DNA of 64,000 nt from Celeribacter naphthalenivorans (GTDB taxonomy: Bacteria > Pseudomonadota > Alphaproteobacteria > Rhodobacterales > Rhodobacteraceae), in assembly GCF_020524585.1 (NCBI RefSeq), contig NZ_JAIVLK010000011.1:62001-126000 (forward strand), given 5' to 3'. The notes under the pieces were generated by a model. That model made no database searches, had not been told where the DNA came from, and worked only from the letters and a program-made list of their open reading frames with translations. Position numbers and translations under genes: made by a program. Below are positions 27,109 through 35,349 of this stretch, in pieces. The number at the start of each line of letters is the position of its first letter. Positions within the stretch are counted from its first letter, which is position 1.

Positions 27109-27876
27109 TCAGTATTGTTGTTGGAGAAATGAGACCAGTGCAGACCGGTCTGCCGCAGGGTTGCTCGCTGTTATGATCGCGCCATAAAGCCTGACATTTG
27201 CCATGTAGCCTGTGGTTGCGGGATTGCCAAAGAGGAAAAAGTTTGTGTCTGCGAGGGTCACGGTATTCGTGCCGTTCGCCGAACTGGATGTCGTTTGCTG
27301 TACGCCATTCAGATAGAAACGTGATTGCGCATAGGTGTCGCCCGTCGTTCTTTCCCATGATCCGACGGCGTCGACGCCCGCAGTGGCGGGGACAAACAGG
27401 TTGTTCCCGTTGTTATGGCGCCAGCCATAATTTCCCGTCCCGAATGTCGCCGCCAAGGCACCATTGCCGACCCCGAGATCAAAGAGACGAATGTCGTCTT
27501 TGGCCGTGTTGTTCAGGATTCTATGCGCCGAATGAAAGCACAATGAGGGATCGTTCGTAAGGCTCAAATGGGCTTCGAGGCGGCCGGACACACCATCGGA
27601 CACAAGCCAATGTGCGGCACCATCGGTGCGATAGGTCGGGCGCGCTGTCGCTGTGTTTTGTTTCAGGTCATACCCGTTTCCGCTCTTGTCGCGCATCGCG
27701 CCGACCGGCTGGCCATCCGCCGTCACGGGGATGGTCATCGCGGCATCCTGAAAGAGCGTCGTCAGGTCGCTTGGGTTGTACCATGCGATCAGCCCACTCA
27801 CGTCTGTCGGGGAAAATCCGACTGAGGTGCGCTGTCGCATCGCGCACCCCATGAGGCCATAATCCAGTCCAAGCAT
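27109..27876 (-). CDS. Putative GTA/phage-type head-spike fibre with LamG-like fold
   Basis: A 255-aa protein without signal peptide. From about residue 22 it looks like a concanavalin-A/LamG-type beta-sandwich: VSGLIAWYNPSDLTTLFQD, then RDKSGNGYDLKQ, and a final strand pair around YMANVRLYGAI. Such domains are common on phage fibres and bind carbohydrates. It begins four bases after the spike base gene, with a GGTGGGG ribosome-binding site. By analogy with Rhodobacter capsulatus rcc01079-rcc01080, the downstream partner of a spike base gene is the spike fibre (GhsB). The fold and role are inferences. Confidence 0.65.
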   Translation of the reverse strand: MLGLDYGLMGCAMRQRTSVGFSPTDVSGLIAWYNPSDLTTLFQDAAMTIPVTADGQPVGAMRDKSGNGYDLKQNTATARPTYRTDGAAHWLVSDGVSGRLEAHLSLTNDPSLCFHSAHRILNNTAKDDIRLFDLGVGNGALAATFGTGNYGWRHNNGNNLFVPATAGVDAVGSWERTTGDTYAQSRFYLNGVQQTTSSSANGTNTVTLADTNFFLFGNPATTGYMANVRLYGAIITASNPAADRSALVSFLQQQY

Positions 27877-27880
27877 GTTT

Positions 27881-28147
27881 TTACCCCACCATAAAGGCGT
27901 GGATGCCCGTGGCGGTGGTTCCGGTGGCGTTCACCCGGCGGACCCCAACCGGAAGAATGGCAAAATCTGCGACGGCCACCGTCCGGGTTTCCCCTTTTTG
28001 CGTGACGATCGACAGATTGCCTGCGCCTTCGACATAAAGCGCGACGGCCACCGTCGCGAAATCCACGGTGTTGGACGGCGTAACCGGGCTGAGATCGATT
28101 GCCGGACCGTTCAGAGACGGGGCGCGGTTCTTAAAGGGGTCAGACAT
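27881..28147 (-). CDS. GTA head-spike base protein (Rcc01079/GhsA family)
   Basis: An 88-aa protein with the plan I associate with the RCAP_Rcc01079 spike base family: MSDPFKNRAPSLNGPA at the start, SNTVDF, VAVALYVEGAGNL, and the diagnostic end LPVGVRRVNATGTTATGI. In R. capsulatus this protein anchors spikes on the GTA capsid that bind the capsule receptor. An AAAGGACC Shine-Dalgarno precedes it. No other capsid, tail or terminase gene is in the window, so this is a detached GTA locus, not a prophage. Confidence 0.8.
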   Translation of the reverse strand: MSDPFKNRAPSLNGPAIDLSPVTPSNTVDFATVAVALYVEGAGNLSIVTQKGETRTVAVADFAILPVGVRRVNATGTTATGIHAFMVG

Positions 28148-28387
28148 TGTAGGGTCCTTTGCTCATGGTTCAGGCCAAGCACATCGCAAGCCGAGACTTC
28201 GATGCGGTTCGCCCAAGAGCTAAAGAAAATCCTTTATCAAACATGAAAACCAGCGCGCGTTGGGCACGCAACACGCTGCAATTCTGACACAGGTCTAAGC
28301 AGAGTGGCGCTCAACTTAAGGTTGGGGTTCACAGGGGGGCTTTATGATTTATGCTGCAATGCAAAATCATCGCGTGTGGGTGGAACC
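28148..28387. promoter_or_regulatory. Divergent promoter region between spike genes and yjbH
   Basis: These 240 bases must start transcription of the spike pair (minus) and yjbH-yjbF (plus). No gene or strong hairpin is seen. A weak inverted stretch CAACTTAAGGTTG lies near 28313. The region is where GTA-linked regulation of spikes and regulation of EPS export would meet. Confidence 0.4.
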
Positions 28388-30493
28388 GTGACCGTATTGC
28401 ATAAAAGCCTCGGACTTTCGACCTCTCTGCTTCTCCTGAGTATCGGCGCGGCGCATGCTCAGGATGTTGATCTGCGCTTTCCCGTCTCGGAATTCGGCAC
28501 GCCCGGCCTGATCGACATGCCGACCGGCGAAGTCTTTGAGGACGGCACGTTGCTTTTGTCTTCGGCCTTTCACAGCGGCGTTCAAAAATACACCCTGAGC
28601 TTCCAGCTCACGCCCCGTATCTTTGGCTCCTTCCGCTATGCGATCGTCGACAGTTTTGATGGCGGCGATGGCGCGCGCTATGACCGCAGTTTCGATTTTG
28701 GCTATTTGCTGGCCGAGGAAACCAGGCTGCGCCCCTCTATGGTCGTTGGGCTTCGCGATTTCGGGGGCACAGGCGTCTATGGCTCTGAATATGTCGCCGC
28801 GACCAAACATTTCATGGACGACCGTCTTTCTGTGACAGGTGGGATCGGTTGGGGACGTCTGAGCAGCTATGGTGGGTTTCAGAACCCTCTGGGCGTCATT
28901 GCGGATGAATTCAAATCGCGCCCTTTTTCGGGCACCGATACGGGTCAACTTGACTTGGACCAGTGGTTCCGAGGCGATGCAGCCCTGTTCGGTGGGCTTG
29001 CCTATCAGCTTAGCCCGCGCTTGTCTTTTGCGCTCGAATATTCCTCCGACGCCTATGAAACAGAGGTCGCCAACGCTGGCTTCGAACATAAGACGCCGAT
29101 CAATGCCTCGCTCTCCTACGGGTTCGAGAATGGCGGGGCTCTGACGGTTTACGCGTTGCATGGCTCCGAGGTCGGGTTCTTGGCCAGCCTTCCGGTTCAT
29201 CCGCAAAACCCGAAATATAGCAGCGGCATTGAAGACGCGCCGCCCGCACTTTTGCCGCGTCGCACAGCCGCCGCCATGTCTTGGGATGAGGCCAGCATTC
29301 AAACCCGCGAGAGCCGCACCTATGCCGCACTCGAAGCGGAGGGGATCGCTCTTGAGGGCATTTCGGTTGCGGGCAGCACCGCCACCGTGCGTTTCGTCAA
29401 TGGGCGCTATCCCGCCACGGCTCAGGCGCTTGGGCGCACCGCGCGGGTGTTGGCCAATACCTTGCCAGCGGAGATCACGACCTTTCGTCTCGAAGCGACC
29501 GCGAACGGCATGACCACCTCGCGGACCACGCTGCGCCGCTCCGATCTTGAGGAGTTGGAATACGATCTGGACGGCACATGGCGATCTTACACCCGCGCAC
29601 GGATCGAGGATGCACCGCGCACGGAAACCCAATCTATCGCAGGGGTTTATCCGAAATTCGATTGGCGTCTCTCGCCCTATCTCGACCCGGCCCTGTTCGA
29701 TCCCGATGACCCCATTCGCGCCGATGCGGGGCTTCAGGCTGAGGCGTCCTTTACCCCGATGCGGGGGCTGATCTTCTCCGGCACGCTGCGTCAGCCGCTC
29801 GTTGGAAACCTCGATGAAAGCACGCGCCCCTCGAACTCCGTTCTGCCGCATGTGCGCACCGACAGCGTGTCCTATGCGACGCAATCCGATCTTGAGATCA
29901 AGCATCTGACGGCGGAATATTTCTTTCGCCCCGGCACCAACCTCTTTGGCCGCGTCACGGCGGGCTATTTTGAAACCATGTATGGGGGTGTCTCGGGTGA
30001 GCTGCTTTGGAAGCCCGTCAATGGCCCGCTCGCGCTGGGCGCTGAGCTCAACTATGCCAAGAAGCGCGAGTTCGATCAGCTGTTCGGCTTTCAGGAGTAT
30101 GACATCGTGACCGGTCATGCCTCTGCCTATTATGATTTCGGCGGGGGCTATCTGGGGCAGGTCGATGTCGGACGTTACCTCGCGGGCGACTATGGCGCGA
30201 CCTTCTCCTTGGATCGCGAATTCGACAACGGCTTCCGGGTCGGTGCTTTCTTTACCCTCACGGACGTGTCCTTCGATGACTTTGGCGAAGGCTCTTTCGA
30301 CAAGGGGATCCGTTTCACGGTGCCGATCGACTGGCTGAGCGGCACGGCGACGCAAGGCGGCTATGGCACGACCATCCGCCCGGTTCTGCGGGACGGTGGT
30401 GCGCGTCTCGATGTGCGCAATCGCCTTTACGAGGTCGTTCGCGGCTCGCAAACCAACGAGTTGGAAGACCGTTGGGGCAAATTCTGGAGATGA
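28388..30493 (+). CDS. yjbH: YjbH-like outer-membrane exopolysaccharide protein
   Basis: A 701-aa secreted beta-rich protein. The signal peptide is residues 1-24 (ending AAHAQ), followed by FGTPGLIDMPTGEVFEDGTL, typical of YjbH-family (DUF940) proteins, and many amphipathic strands with aromatic ends down to a C-terminal DRWGKFWR. YjbH is thought to act in the outer membrane in EPS export or modification. The GTG at 28388 preceded by GGGTGG gives the signal peptide directly; an upstream GTG at 28304 would bury it. It overlaps yjbF by ATGA. Confidence 0.88.
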   Translation: MTVLHKSLGLSTSLLLLSIGAAHAQDVDLRFPVSEFGTPGLIDMPTGEVFEDGTLLLSSAFHSGVQKYTLSFQLTPRIFGSFRYAIVDSFDGGDGARYDRSFDFGYLLAEETRLRPSMVVGLRDFGGTGVYGSEYVAATKHFMDDRLSVTGGIGWGRLSSYGGFQNPLGVIADEFKSRPFSGTDTGQLDLDQWFRGDAALFGGLAYQLSPRLSFALEYSSDAYETEVANAGFEHKTPINASLSYGFENGGALTVYALHGSEVGFLASLPVHPQNPKYSSGIEDAPPALLPRRTAAAMSWDEASIQTRESRTYAALEAEGIALEGISVAGSTATVRFVNGRYPATAQALGRTARVLANTLPAEITTFRLEATANGMTTSRTTLRRSDLEELEYDLDGTWRSYTRARIEDAPRTETQSIAGVYPKFDWRLSPYLDPALFDPDDPIRADAGLQAEASFTPMRGLIFSGTLRQPLVGNLDESTRPSNSVLPHVRTDSVSYATQSDLEIKHLTAEYFFRPGTNLFGRVTAGYFETMYGGVSGELLWKPVNGPLALGAELNYAKKREFDQLFGFQEYDIVTGHASAYYDFGGGYLGQVDVGRYLAGDYGATFSLDREFDNGFRVGAFFTLTDVSFDDFGEGSFDKGIRFTVPIDWLSGTATQGGYGTTIRPVLRDGGARLDVRNRLYEVVRGSQTNELEDRWGKFWR

Positions 30494-31143
30494 CCGACAT
30501 GTGGCGCCGCATCCCTCTTGTTGCTGTTCTTTTGACGGGTTTGGCGGCCTGTTCCTCCAATCCTGAGGACAGCCGCTTGCTCAAGGACTATTTTCAAGGC
30601 GCCGATGAGGCCGAGCCGAATGCCGCCTTTGTGGCTGCGCGTGACGCCAATGCGCCGACCTATATCGGCTCGCTGCAAACGCAGGAGAACGCCTATACGT
30701 TGTTCGCCCGGCAAACCACCAATGCCAAAGGTGAATCCACCTGGGTCTCTCCGGACAACCTGTCTCTGGGGATGGTCGATGGCATGATCATCGCGACCCG
30801 TGGCTTTGGCGATGATCAGATGGCCGGGGATGCGCGTCAGACACTGGCTGCGCTCAAAACGGGTCAAAATCGGATCACGGAGCATTTCGTCACCCGTCTC
30901 GACGGCGACAATCAGGCGCGCACGCTCGCCTTCCGCTGCGACGTGGCATTCCAAAAACAGGATGCCGTGCAGCTGAGCGAGGCCTACACCGCCAATACGG
31001 ATTTGTTCCTCGAGACCTGCCGAAACGGTGAGACGGATTTCGTCAATTTCTTTTGGATCGAACGCGGCAGTCGTCAGATCGTCCAGTCGCGGCAATGGAT
31101 CAGCGACGAAACCGGCGCCTTGGCGCTCCGTTTCGTCAAGTAA
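30490..31143 (+). CDS. yjbF: YjbF-like lipoprotein
   Basis: A 217-aa lipoprotein with lipobox LAAC at Cys21, matching the YjbF/GfcB group (group 4 capsule operon, second gene). The GfcB/YjbF family is periplasmic and works with YjbH/GfcD in EPS secretion. The start ATG overlaps the yjbH stop, so the two are coupled. No yjbG homologue is present between or beside them; in E. coli it lies between yjbF and yjbH. It converges on the polyprenyl synthase gene with eight bases between stops. Confidence 0.83.
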   Translation: MTDMWRRIPLVAVLLTGLAACSSNPEDSRLLKDYFQGADEAEPNAAFVAARDANAPTYIGSLQTQENAYTLFARQTTNAKGESTWVSPDNLSLGMVDGMIIATRGFGDDQMAGDARQTLAALKTGQNRITEHFVTRLDGDNQARTLAFRCDVAFQKQDAVQLSEAYTANTDLFLETCRNGETDFVNFFWIERGSRQIVQSRQWISDETGALALRFVK

Positions 31144-31151
31144 TCCCTCCG

Positions 31152-32165
31152 TTAGCGGACGCGGGCGACCACGTAGTCTGCGATGTCTGAGAGCATTTCG
31201 ACAATCTCGCCATTGGGCAGGGCCTTGAGCGCGTCCTTGGCTTTCGCGGACCACTCCAACGCCACATCGCGCGTGTCTTCCAGCGCGTTGTGACGGTTCA
31301 GCAGAGCAATCGCATGGTCGAGATCGCCTTCTTCCTGCTTGCCCTTCTCGATGGTCCGCACCCAAAAGGCGCGTTCTTCATCGTCGCCTTTGGCGATCGC
31401 CTTGATCAGCGGCAGGGTCAGTTTGCGTTCGCGGAAATCGTCGCCGATGTTCTTGCCGGTCTGCTCGGAGCCCCAGTAATCCAACAGATCGTCGACGATC
31501 TGGAAGGAGATTCCAAGCGCATCGCCATAGTCGAACAGCGCTTTGACCACCGTCTCATCGGCCTCGGCGAGAACGCCACCGACCTCGGTCGCCGCAGAAA
31601 ACAGCGCCGCCGTTTTGCCACGCACGACTTGCAGGTAGATGCTCTCATCCGTCTTCAAATCCTGCGCTGCGGTGAGCTGAAGCACCTCGCCCTCGGCAAT
31701 CGTCGCCGAGGCGTTCGACAGGATTTGCAACACGCGCATATTGTCCGCGTCTGTCATCAACTGGAACGCGCGGGCGAAAAGGTAATCCCCGACCAGAACC
31801 GAAGATTTGTTGTCCCACAACAGGTTGGCCGTCGGACGCCCGCGACGCTGCGCGCTTTCGTCCACCACATCGTCATGCAACAGCGTTGCCGTGTGGATGA
31901 ACTCGACCGTCGCGGCGAGATGGACGTGATAGGGACCGTCATAGCCACAGGCCTTGGCCGCCGCCAGCGTCAGCATCGGGCGCAGGCGCTTGCCGCCCGC
32001 CTCGATCAAATGCGCGGTCACTTCGGGGATGCGGGGCGCGTGTTTCGAGGACATGCGCTCGCGGATCAGCCTATTCACTGCGTCCAATTCCGGCGCCAAA
32101 GCCAGGGCCAGTTTCTCATGCGGCTTGACGGCAGCTTTCTCCAGATCCACTTTCTCCAGCCCCAT
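31152..32165 (-). CDS. Long-chain polyprenyl diphosphate synthase
   Basis: A 337-aa trans-prenyltransferase with GGKRLRP (residues 58-64), the first Asp-rich motif DDVVD (98-102) and the second DDLLD (225-229). The size and motifs fit octaprenyl/decaprenyl diphosphate synthase, which makes the side chain of ubiquinone, plausibly Q10 in this group. The residues before the first Asp-rich motif do not allow the chain length to be read with confidence. MGLEKVDLEK at 32165 is chosen as start over a longer frame. Confidence 0.9.
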   Translation of the reverse strand: MGLEKVDLEKAAVKPHEKLALALAPELDAVNRLIRERMSSKHAPRIPEVTAHLIEAGGKRLRPMLTLAAAKACGYDGPYHVHLAATVEFIHTATLLHDDVVDESAQRRGRPTANLLWDNKSSVLVGDYLFARAFQLMTDADNMRVLQILSNASATIAEGEVLQLTAAQDLKTDESIYLQVVRGKTAALFSAATEVGGVLAEADETVVKALFDYGDALGISFQIVDDLLDYWGSEQTGKNIGDDFRERKLTLPLIKAIAKGDDEERAFWVRTIEKGKQEEGDLDHAIALLNRHNALEDTRDVALEWSAKAKDALKALPNGEIVEMLSDIADYVVARVR

Positions 32166-32224
32166 GTGCGATCCCCCGCTTGCTCTGCTCGACAAACCTT
32201 TCGGACTGCCGTTAAATCAATGTG

Positions 32225-32443
32225 ATGAAACAGCTTCTCCGCACCACCGACCCGACCCAGATCGTTTATGCCAAAGCCCTTCTGTCCGGGGAGGATATAG
32301 ACTGCTTTGAAATGGACGTCCATATGAGCGTCCTTGAGGGCAGCATCGGCATTTTGCCGCGCCGTCTCATGGTGCGCGACGAAGACCTCACTCAGGCGCG
32401 GCGCATCCTCAGGGACAATGATTTCGAATTGGAGGATCTGTGA
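32225..32443 (+). CDS. DUF2007 domain protein
   Basis: A 72-aa protein of the DUF2007 (putative signal-transducing) family: MKQLLRTTDPTQIVYAKAL, then a glycine-rich middle and RRLMVRDEDLTQARRIL at the end. Biochemical role is unknown. The ATG at 32225 is preferred to a GTG one codon earlier. Its stop overlaps the GTG start of the methyltransferase, so both are made from one message, divergent from the prenyl synthase. Confidence 0.85.
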   Translation: MKQLLRTTDPTQIVYAKALLSGEDIDCFEMDVHMSVLEGSIGILPRRLMVRDEDLTQARRILRDNDFELEDL

Positions 32444-33201
32444 GCACGACAGCCGATCTGAGCTGTGACGCTTTTCTGGGTGGTCTGCTCAACATCCATC
32501 AACCGATCAAAGGGTATCGTGCCGGGGTCGATCCTGTGCTTTTGGCCGCGGCCACGCCTGCACGGCACGGTGAAAGCGTGCTTGAGCTGGGCTGTGGGGC
32601 AGGGGTCGCCTCTTTGTGCCTGCACGCCCGCGTTGAAAATCTGCGCCTGACTGGTGTGGAGCTTCAACCTTTCTACGCCGATCTCGCGCGCCGGAACGCC
32701 GAGGAGAACCGCGCCGATCTCACTGTTTTCACGTCAGATTTACGGTATTTGCCGTCAGAGCTGCGCGCCCAGAGTTTCGATCACGTCATCGCCAACCCGC
32801 CCTATTACGAGCGCAGCCGCTCGACGGCGGCCGAGGATGCCGGGCGTGATCTGGCCTTGGCCGGAGAGACGCCTTTGGGGGACTGGGTCGATGTGGCGGC
32901 GCGGCGGCTCAAACCGAAGGGCTATCTGACCATGATCCAGAAAGCGGATCGCCTGCCGGAGCTGATCTGCGCGATGGAGGGCCGCTTGGGTTCGATCCGG
33001 GTGCGCCCGGTCCAGCCCCGTGTCGGGCGTGTCGCCGAACTGGTTCTGATTCAGGCGCGTAAAGGCGGCAGGGCTGCTTTTGTCCTCGAACCAGCTCTTT
33101 TGATGCACAAAGGCGTGCGCCATGAACACGATGGCGAGAGCTACGCAGACGATGTGTTAACGATTTTGCGAGATGGCGCTTCCTTGCCGTGGTCACATTA
33201 A
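32440..33201 (+). CDS. tRNA1(Val) m6A37-type methyltransferase
   Basis: A 253-aa SAM-dependent N6-adenine methyltransferase. The SAM loop ELGCGAGVASL (49-59) and the catalytic NPPYY (119-123) are clear, and GYRAGVDPVLLAA at the N-terminus is the TrmN6/YfiC hallmark. It likely modifies A37 of tRNA1(Val). It begins with GTG overlapping the DUF2007 stop. Confidence 0.88.
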   Translation: MSTTADLSCDAFLGGLLNIHQPIKGYRAGVDPVLLAAATPARHGESVLELGCGAGVASLCLHARVENLRLTGVELQPFYADLARRNAEENRADLTVFTSDLRYLPSELRAQSFDHVIANPPYYERSRSTAAEDAGRDLALAGETPLGDWVDVAARRLKPKGYLTMIQKADRLPELICAMEGRLGSIRVRPVQPRVGRVAELVLIQARKGGRAAFVLEPALLMHKGVRHEHDGESYADDVLTILRDGASLPWSH

Positions 33202-33336
33202 GGTTTTGGCAATATTTCGCATGCGACCATCCATGCGTCACATTGTTCCAAAAACAGACCGTGACACGACTCAAAATCTATGGTGCACTTGTTACATAGC
33301 TTTTACAAAGCTGTACCTTAACAGAGAGGAGAAGAC

Positions 33337-33504
33337 ATGAGCTTGACGTCCCACATCGAGGAACTGAAGAAAAAGCACAAATCCCTCTCGGAGGCCGTCG
33401 AACACGCCCAGCGTTCGCCAGGTTCCGATGGCCTTCGGATTGCCGATCTGAAGAAACAGAAACTCCGTATCAAAGAAGAAATTGCCCGTCTTTCCACGAC
33501 CTGA
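33337..33504 (+). CDS. YdcH-family (DUF465) small protein
   Basis: A 55-aa, highly charged, helical hairpin protein: MSLTSHIEELKKKHKSLSEA, a turn with RSPGSDG, and a second helix DLKKQKLRIKEEIARL. This is the DUF465/YdcH plan, with no known enzymatic role. It has a good AGAGAGGAG ribosome-binding site. It stands alone between the methyltransferase and the convergent DMT transporter, behind 135 AT-rich bases that should contain its promoter. Confidence 0.9.
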   Translation: MSLTSHIEELKKKHKSLSEAVEHAQRSPGSDGLRIADLKKQKLRIKEEIARLSTT

Positions 33505-33510
33505 GGCGCT

Positions 33511-34377
33511 TTAGGATTGGGTCTGGCGGCTTTGATAAGCGGCCAGTCCTGCGCCCGCTGTGATCAGCAGGGCCGATACAATCAAGGTGGCGCGGGGTTC
33601 AGCGATCTTCGCGCCGACCAAAACAAGCGTGGACAGCAAGGGTGCGGCATAGGACGCGGTTCCCAAAAGCTGAATATTTCCGCGCTTCACTCCAATATCC
33701 CAGACATAAAATGCGGCACCGACGGGTCCCAGCCCGAGCGCGATCATGCTCGCCCAGCCAAGCTGGGTCGAGGGCCAGACCGTGTCCTCCAGCGCCAGAT
33801 GCGCGATCAGGGACAGCACGGCCGTGGCGAGGCAATAGATCGTGACGACCATGCTCGACACCGATTGAAACCGGCGCGAAATCACCGAATAGCTCGACCA
33901 GGTCAGCGCACAGGCCGCCGCAAGCAGGTAGCCCAGCGTATAGTCCCCGGCAAAAGAGGCGCCTTTCGCAACGATGAGTGCCGCGCCAAGGAACGACACT
34001 GCCGCCCCGATCAGATGCAGCGGGCGCAGGTGTTCTCCCGGCAGGAAACCCGAAAACAGTACGATCAGCAAAGGCCAGAGATAGGCGATCAGCCCGGCTT
34101 CGGCGGGCGGCGCGGCTTTGAGGGCGGAAAAATAGAGGAAGTGGTAGCCAAAAAGGCCCACGGTGCCAAAGGCATAGATCGACAGAGGCACATCACGTAG
34201 CTCATGCCAGCGTTTGCTGACGGTGGTCCAAATGACCCCGATCGCACCGCCGATGGCAAAGCACACCGCATTGAGTTGCAACGCGGGCACTTCTCGCGCG
34301 CCGACGGTGAAAAGGGCCAAAAGGGCCCATAGCAGGACGGCGATAAATCCGATGGCGGTGGCTGTTGTTTTTGTCAT
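33511..34377 (-). CDS. EamA/DMT-family transporter
   Basis: A 288-aa membrane protein with ten predicted helices in two EamA halves, the drug/metabolite transporter plan. The start MTKTTATAIGFIAVLLWALL at 34377 and overall length resemble YddG-type exporters of aromatic amino acids, but substrate cannot be inferred. The frame is open a further 22 codons upstream through the phaB terminator; those are not coding. Confidence 0.88.
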   Translation of the reverse strand: MTKTTATAIGFIAVLLWALLALFTVGAREVPALQLNAVCFAIGGAIGVIWTTVSKRWHELRDVPLSIYAFGTVGLFGYHFLYFSALKAAPPAEAGLIAYLWPLLIVLFSGFLPGEHLRPLHLIGAAVSFLGAALIVAKGASFAGDYTLGYLLAAACALTWSSYSVISRRFQSVSSMVVTIYCLATAVLSLIAHLALEDTVWPSTQLGWASMIALGLGPVGAAFYVWDIGVKRGNIQLLGTASYAAPLLSTLVLVGAKIAEPRATLIVSALLITAGAGLAAYQSRQTQS

Positions 34378-34413
34378 GCCGGCGATTAAGGCGGATTTTT
34401 TCGGGAGAGCAAT

Positions 34414-34441
34414 AAAAAAGGGGCCGCAATCCTGCAGCCCC
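34414..34441 (-). terminator. Terminator after phaB
   Basis: On the minus strand GGGGC/GCCCC with inner GCA/TGC pairs forms a hairpin (34420-34441) followed by TTTTTTATT. It lies 27 bases past the phaB stop. Confidence 0.8.
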
Positions 34442-34468
34442 AATCGCTTATGGCTTTTGCAGTCCCTA

Positions 34469-35191
34469 TCAGGTCAGATACTGACCGCCATTCGCGGTGA
34501 TGGTCGAGCCGGTGATGAAGCCCGCCTCATCGGAGGCCAGGAACACAACGCAGCGCGCGATGTCTTCCGGCTCGCCCAGACGGCCCACCGGGATGGTCGA
34601 AATGATCGACTCGCGCACTTTTTCCGGCACGGCCATGACCATTTCAGTCGCGATATAGCCGGGGCAGATCACGTTTACGGTGATGCCCGCGCGCGCGCCT
34701 TCCTGCGCCAATGCTTTGGTGAAGCCGATGTCACCCGCTTTCGCGGCGGAGTAGTTGGCCTGACCGAATTGGCCTTTTTGACCGTTGATCGAGCTGATGT
34801 TGATCACGCGGCCAAACTTGCGTTCACGCATGCCGGGCCAGAGCGGGTGGGTCATGTTGAACACGCCCGACAGGTTGGTGTCCATGACCTCCTGCCATTG
34901 CTCGCGGCTCATCTTATGGAACGGCGCGTCGCGGGTGATGCCCGCGTTGTTCACCAGAACTTCGACTGGCCCGAGGTCTGCTTCGACCTTGGCGATGCCG
35001 TCCGCGCAGGCGTCGTAATCGGCGACGGACCATTTGTAGGTCTTGATGCCGGTTTCTTCGGTGAACTTTGCAGCGGCTTCATCGTTACCCGCATAGGTCG
35101 CGGCCACGGTGTAGCCCGCGTCTTTCAAAGCCATGGAAATAGCTGCGCCAATCCCGCGTGACCCCCCGGTCACAAGAGCGACTCTCGACAT
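34469..35191 (-). CDS. phaB: Acetoacetyl-CoA reductase
   Basis: A 240-aa short-chain dehydrogenase that reduces acetoacetyl-CoA to (R)-3-hydroxybutyryl-CoA with NADPH for polyhydroxybutyrate synthesis. Motifs: TGGSRGIG (8-15), NNAG, catalytic Ser133/134, Tyr147 and Lys151 in YSAAK, and the PhaB-type GQFGQANYSAAKAGDIGFTK. It lies downstream of phaA but has its own upstream region with an inverted repeat, after a phaA terminator. The start at 35191 follows AAGGAGGAG. Confidence 0.95.
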   Translation of the reverse strand: MSRVALVTGGSRGIGAAISMALKDAGYTVAATYAGNDEAAAKFTEETGIKTYKWSVADYDACADGIAKVEADLGPVEVLVNNAGITRDAPFHKMSREQWQEVMDTNLSGVFNMTHPLWPGMRERKFGRVINISSINGQKGQFGQANYSAAKAGDIGFTKALAQEGARAGITVNVICPGYIATEMVMAVPEKVRESIISTIPVGRLGEPEDIARCVVFLASDEAGFITGSTITANGGQYLT

Positions 35192-35237
35192 GATACTCCT
35201 CCTTATCAATGGTCTCTTGGCAATCTTGTTATTAAAT

Positions 35238-35282
35238 ATATTCTGCAATCGCAACAATATTGCTTATGCGCTTGCAGAATAT
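35238..35282 (-). promoter_or_regulatory. Candidate PhaR operator upstream of phaB
   Basis: A perfect 11-bp inverted repeat ATATTCTGCAA (35238-35248) / TTGCAGAATAT (35272-35282) with a 23-nt spacer lies 47-91 bases upstream of phaB. Its left part reads CTGCAATCGCAA, one base away from CTGC-N4-GCAG, the site described for PhaR of Paracoccus. Another TTGC/GCGC pair lies in the spacer. Confidence 0.6.
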
Positions 35283-35325
35283 TTTCAATGCGTCGCCGCG
35301 GCCTCTCATAGAGAGGTTGGATGAA

Positions 35326-35342
35326 GGGGCCATGACGGCCCC
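35326..35342 (-). terminator. Terminator-like hairpin after phaA
   Basis: GGGGCC (35326-35331) and GGCCCC (35337-35342) form a 6-bp stem with a 5-nt loop, just past the phaA stop on the minus strand, then TTCAT. The T-tract is short, so readthrough into phaB is possible. Confidence 0.5.
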
Positions 35343-35349
35343 CTCAAAA

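Noticed and set aside
27109-28147. Spike genes as part of a prophage
   Set aside because: No terminase, portal, capsid, tail, integrase or repressor gene lies in the window; the pair looks like a detached GTA spike locus.
28367-30451. Minus-strand open frame of 694 codons
   Set aside because: Antisense to yjbH; rich in Arg/Gly/Ala as expected for a shadow frame.
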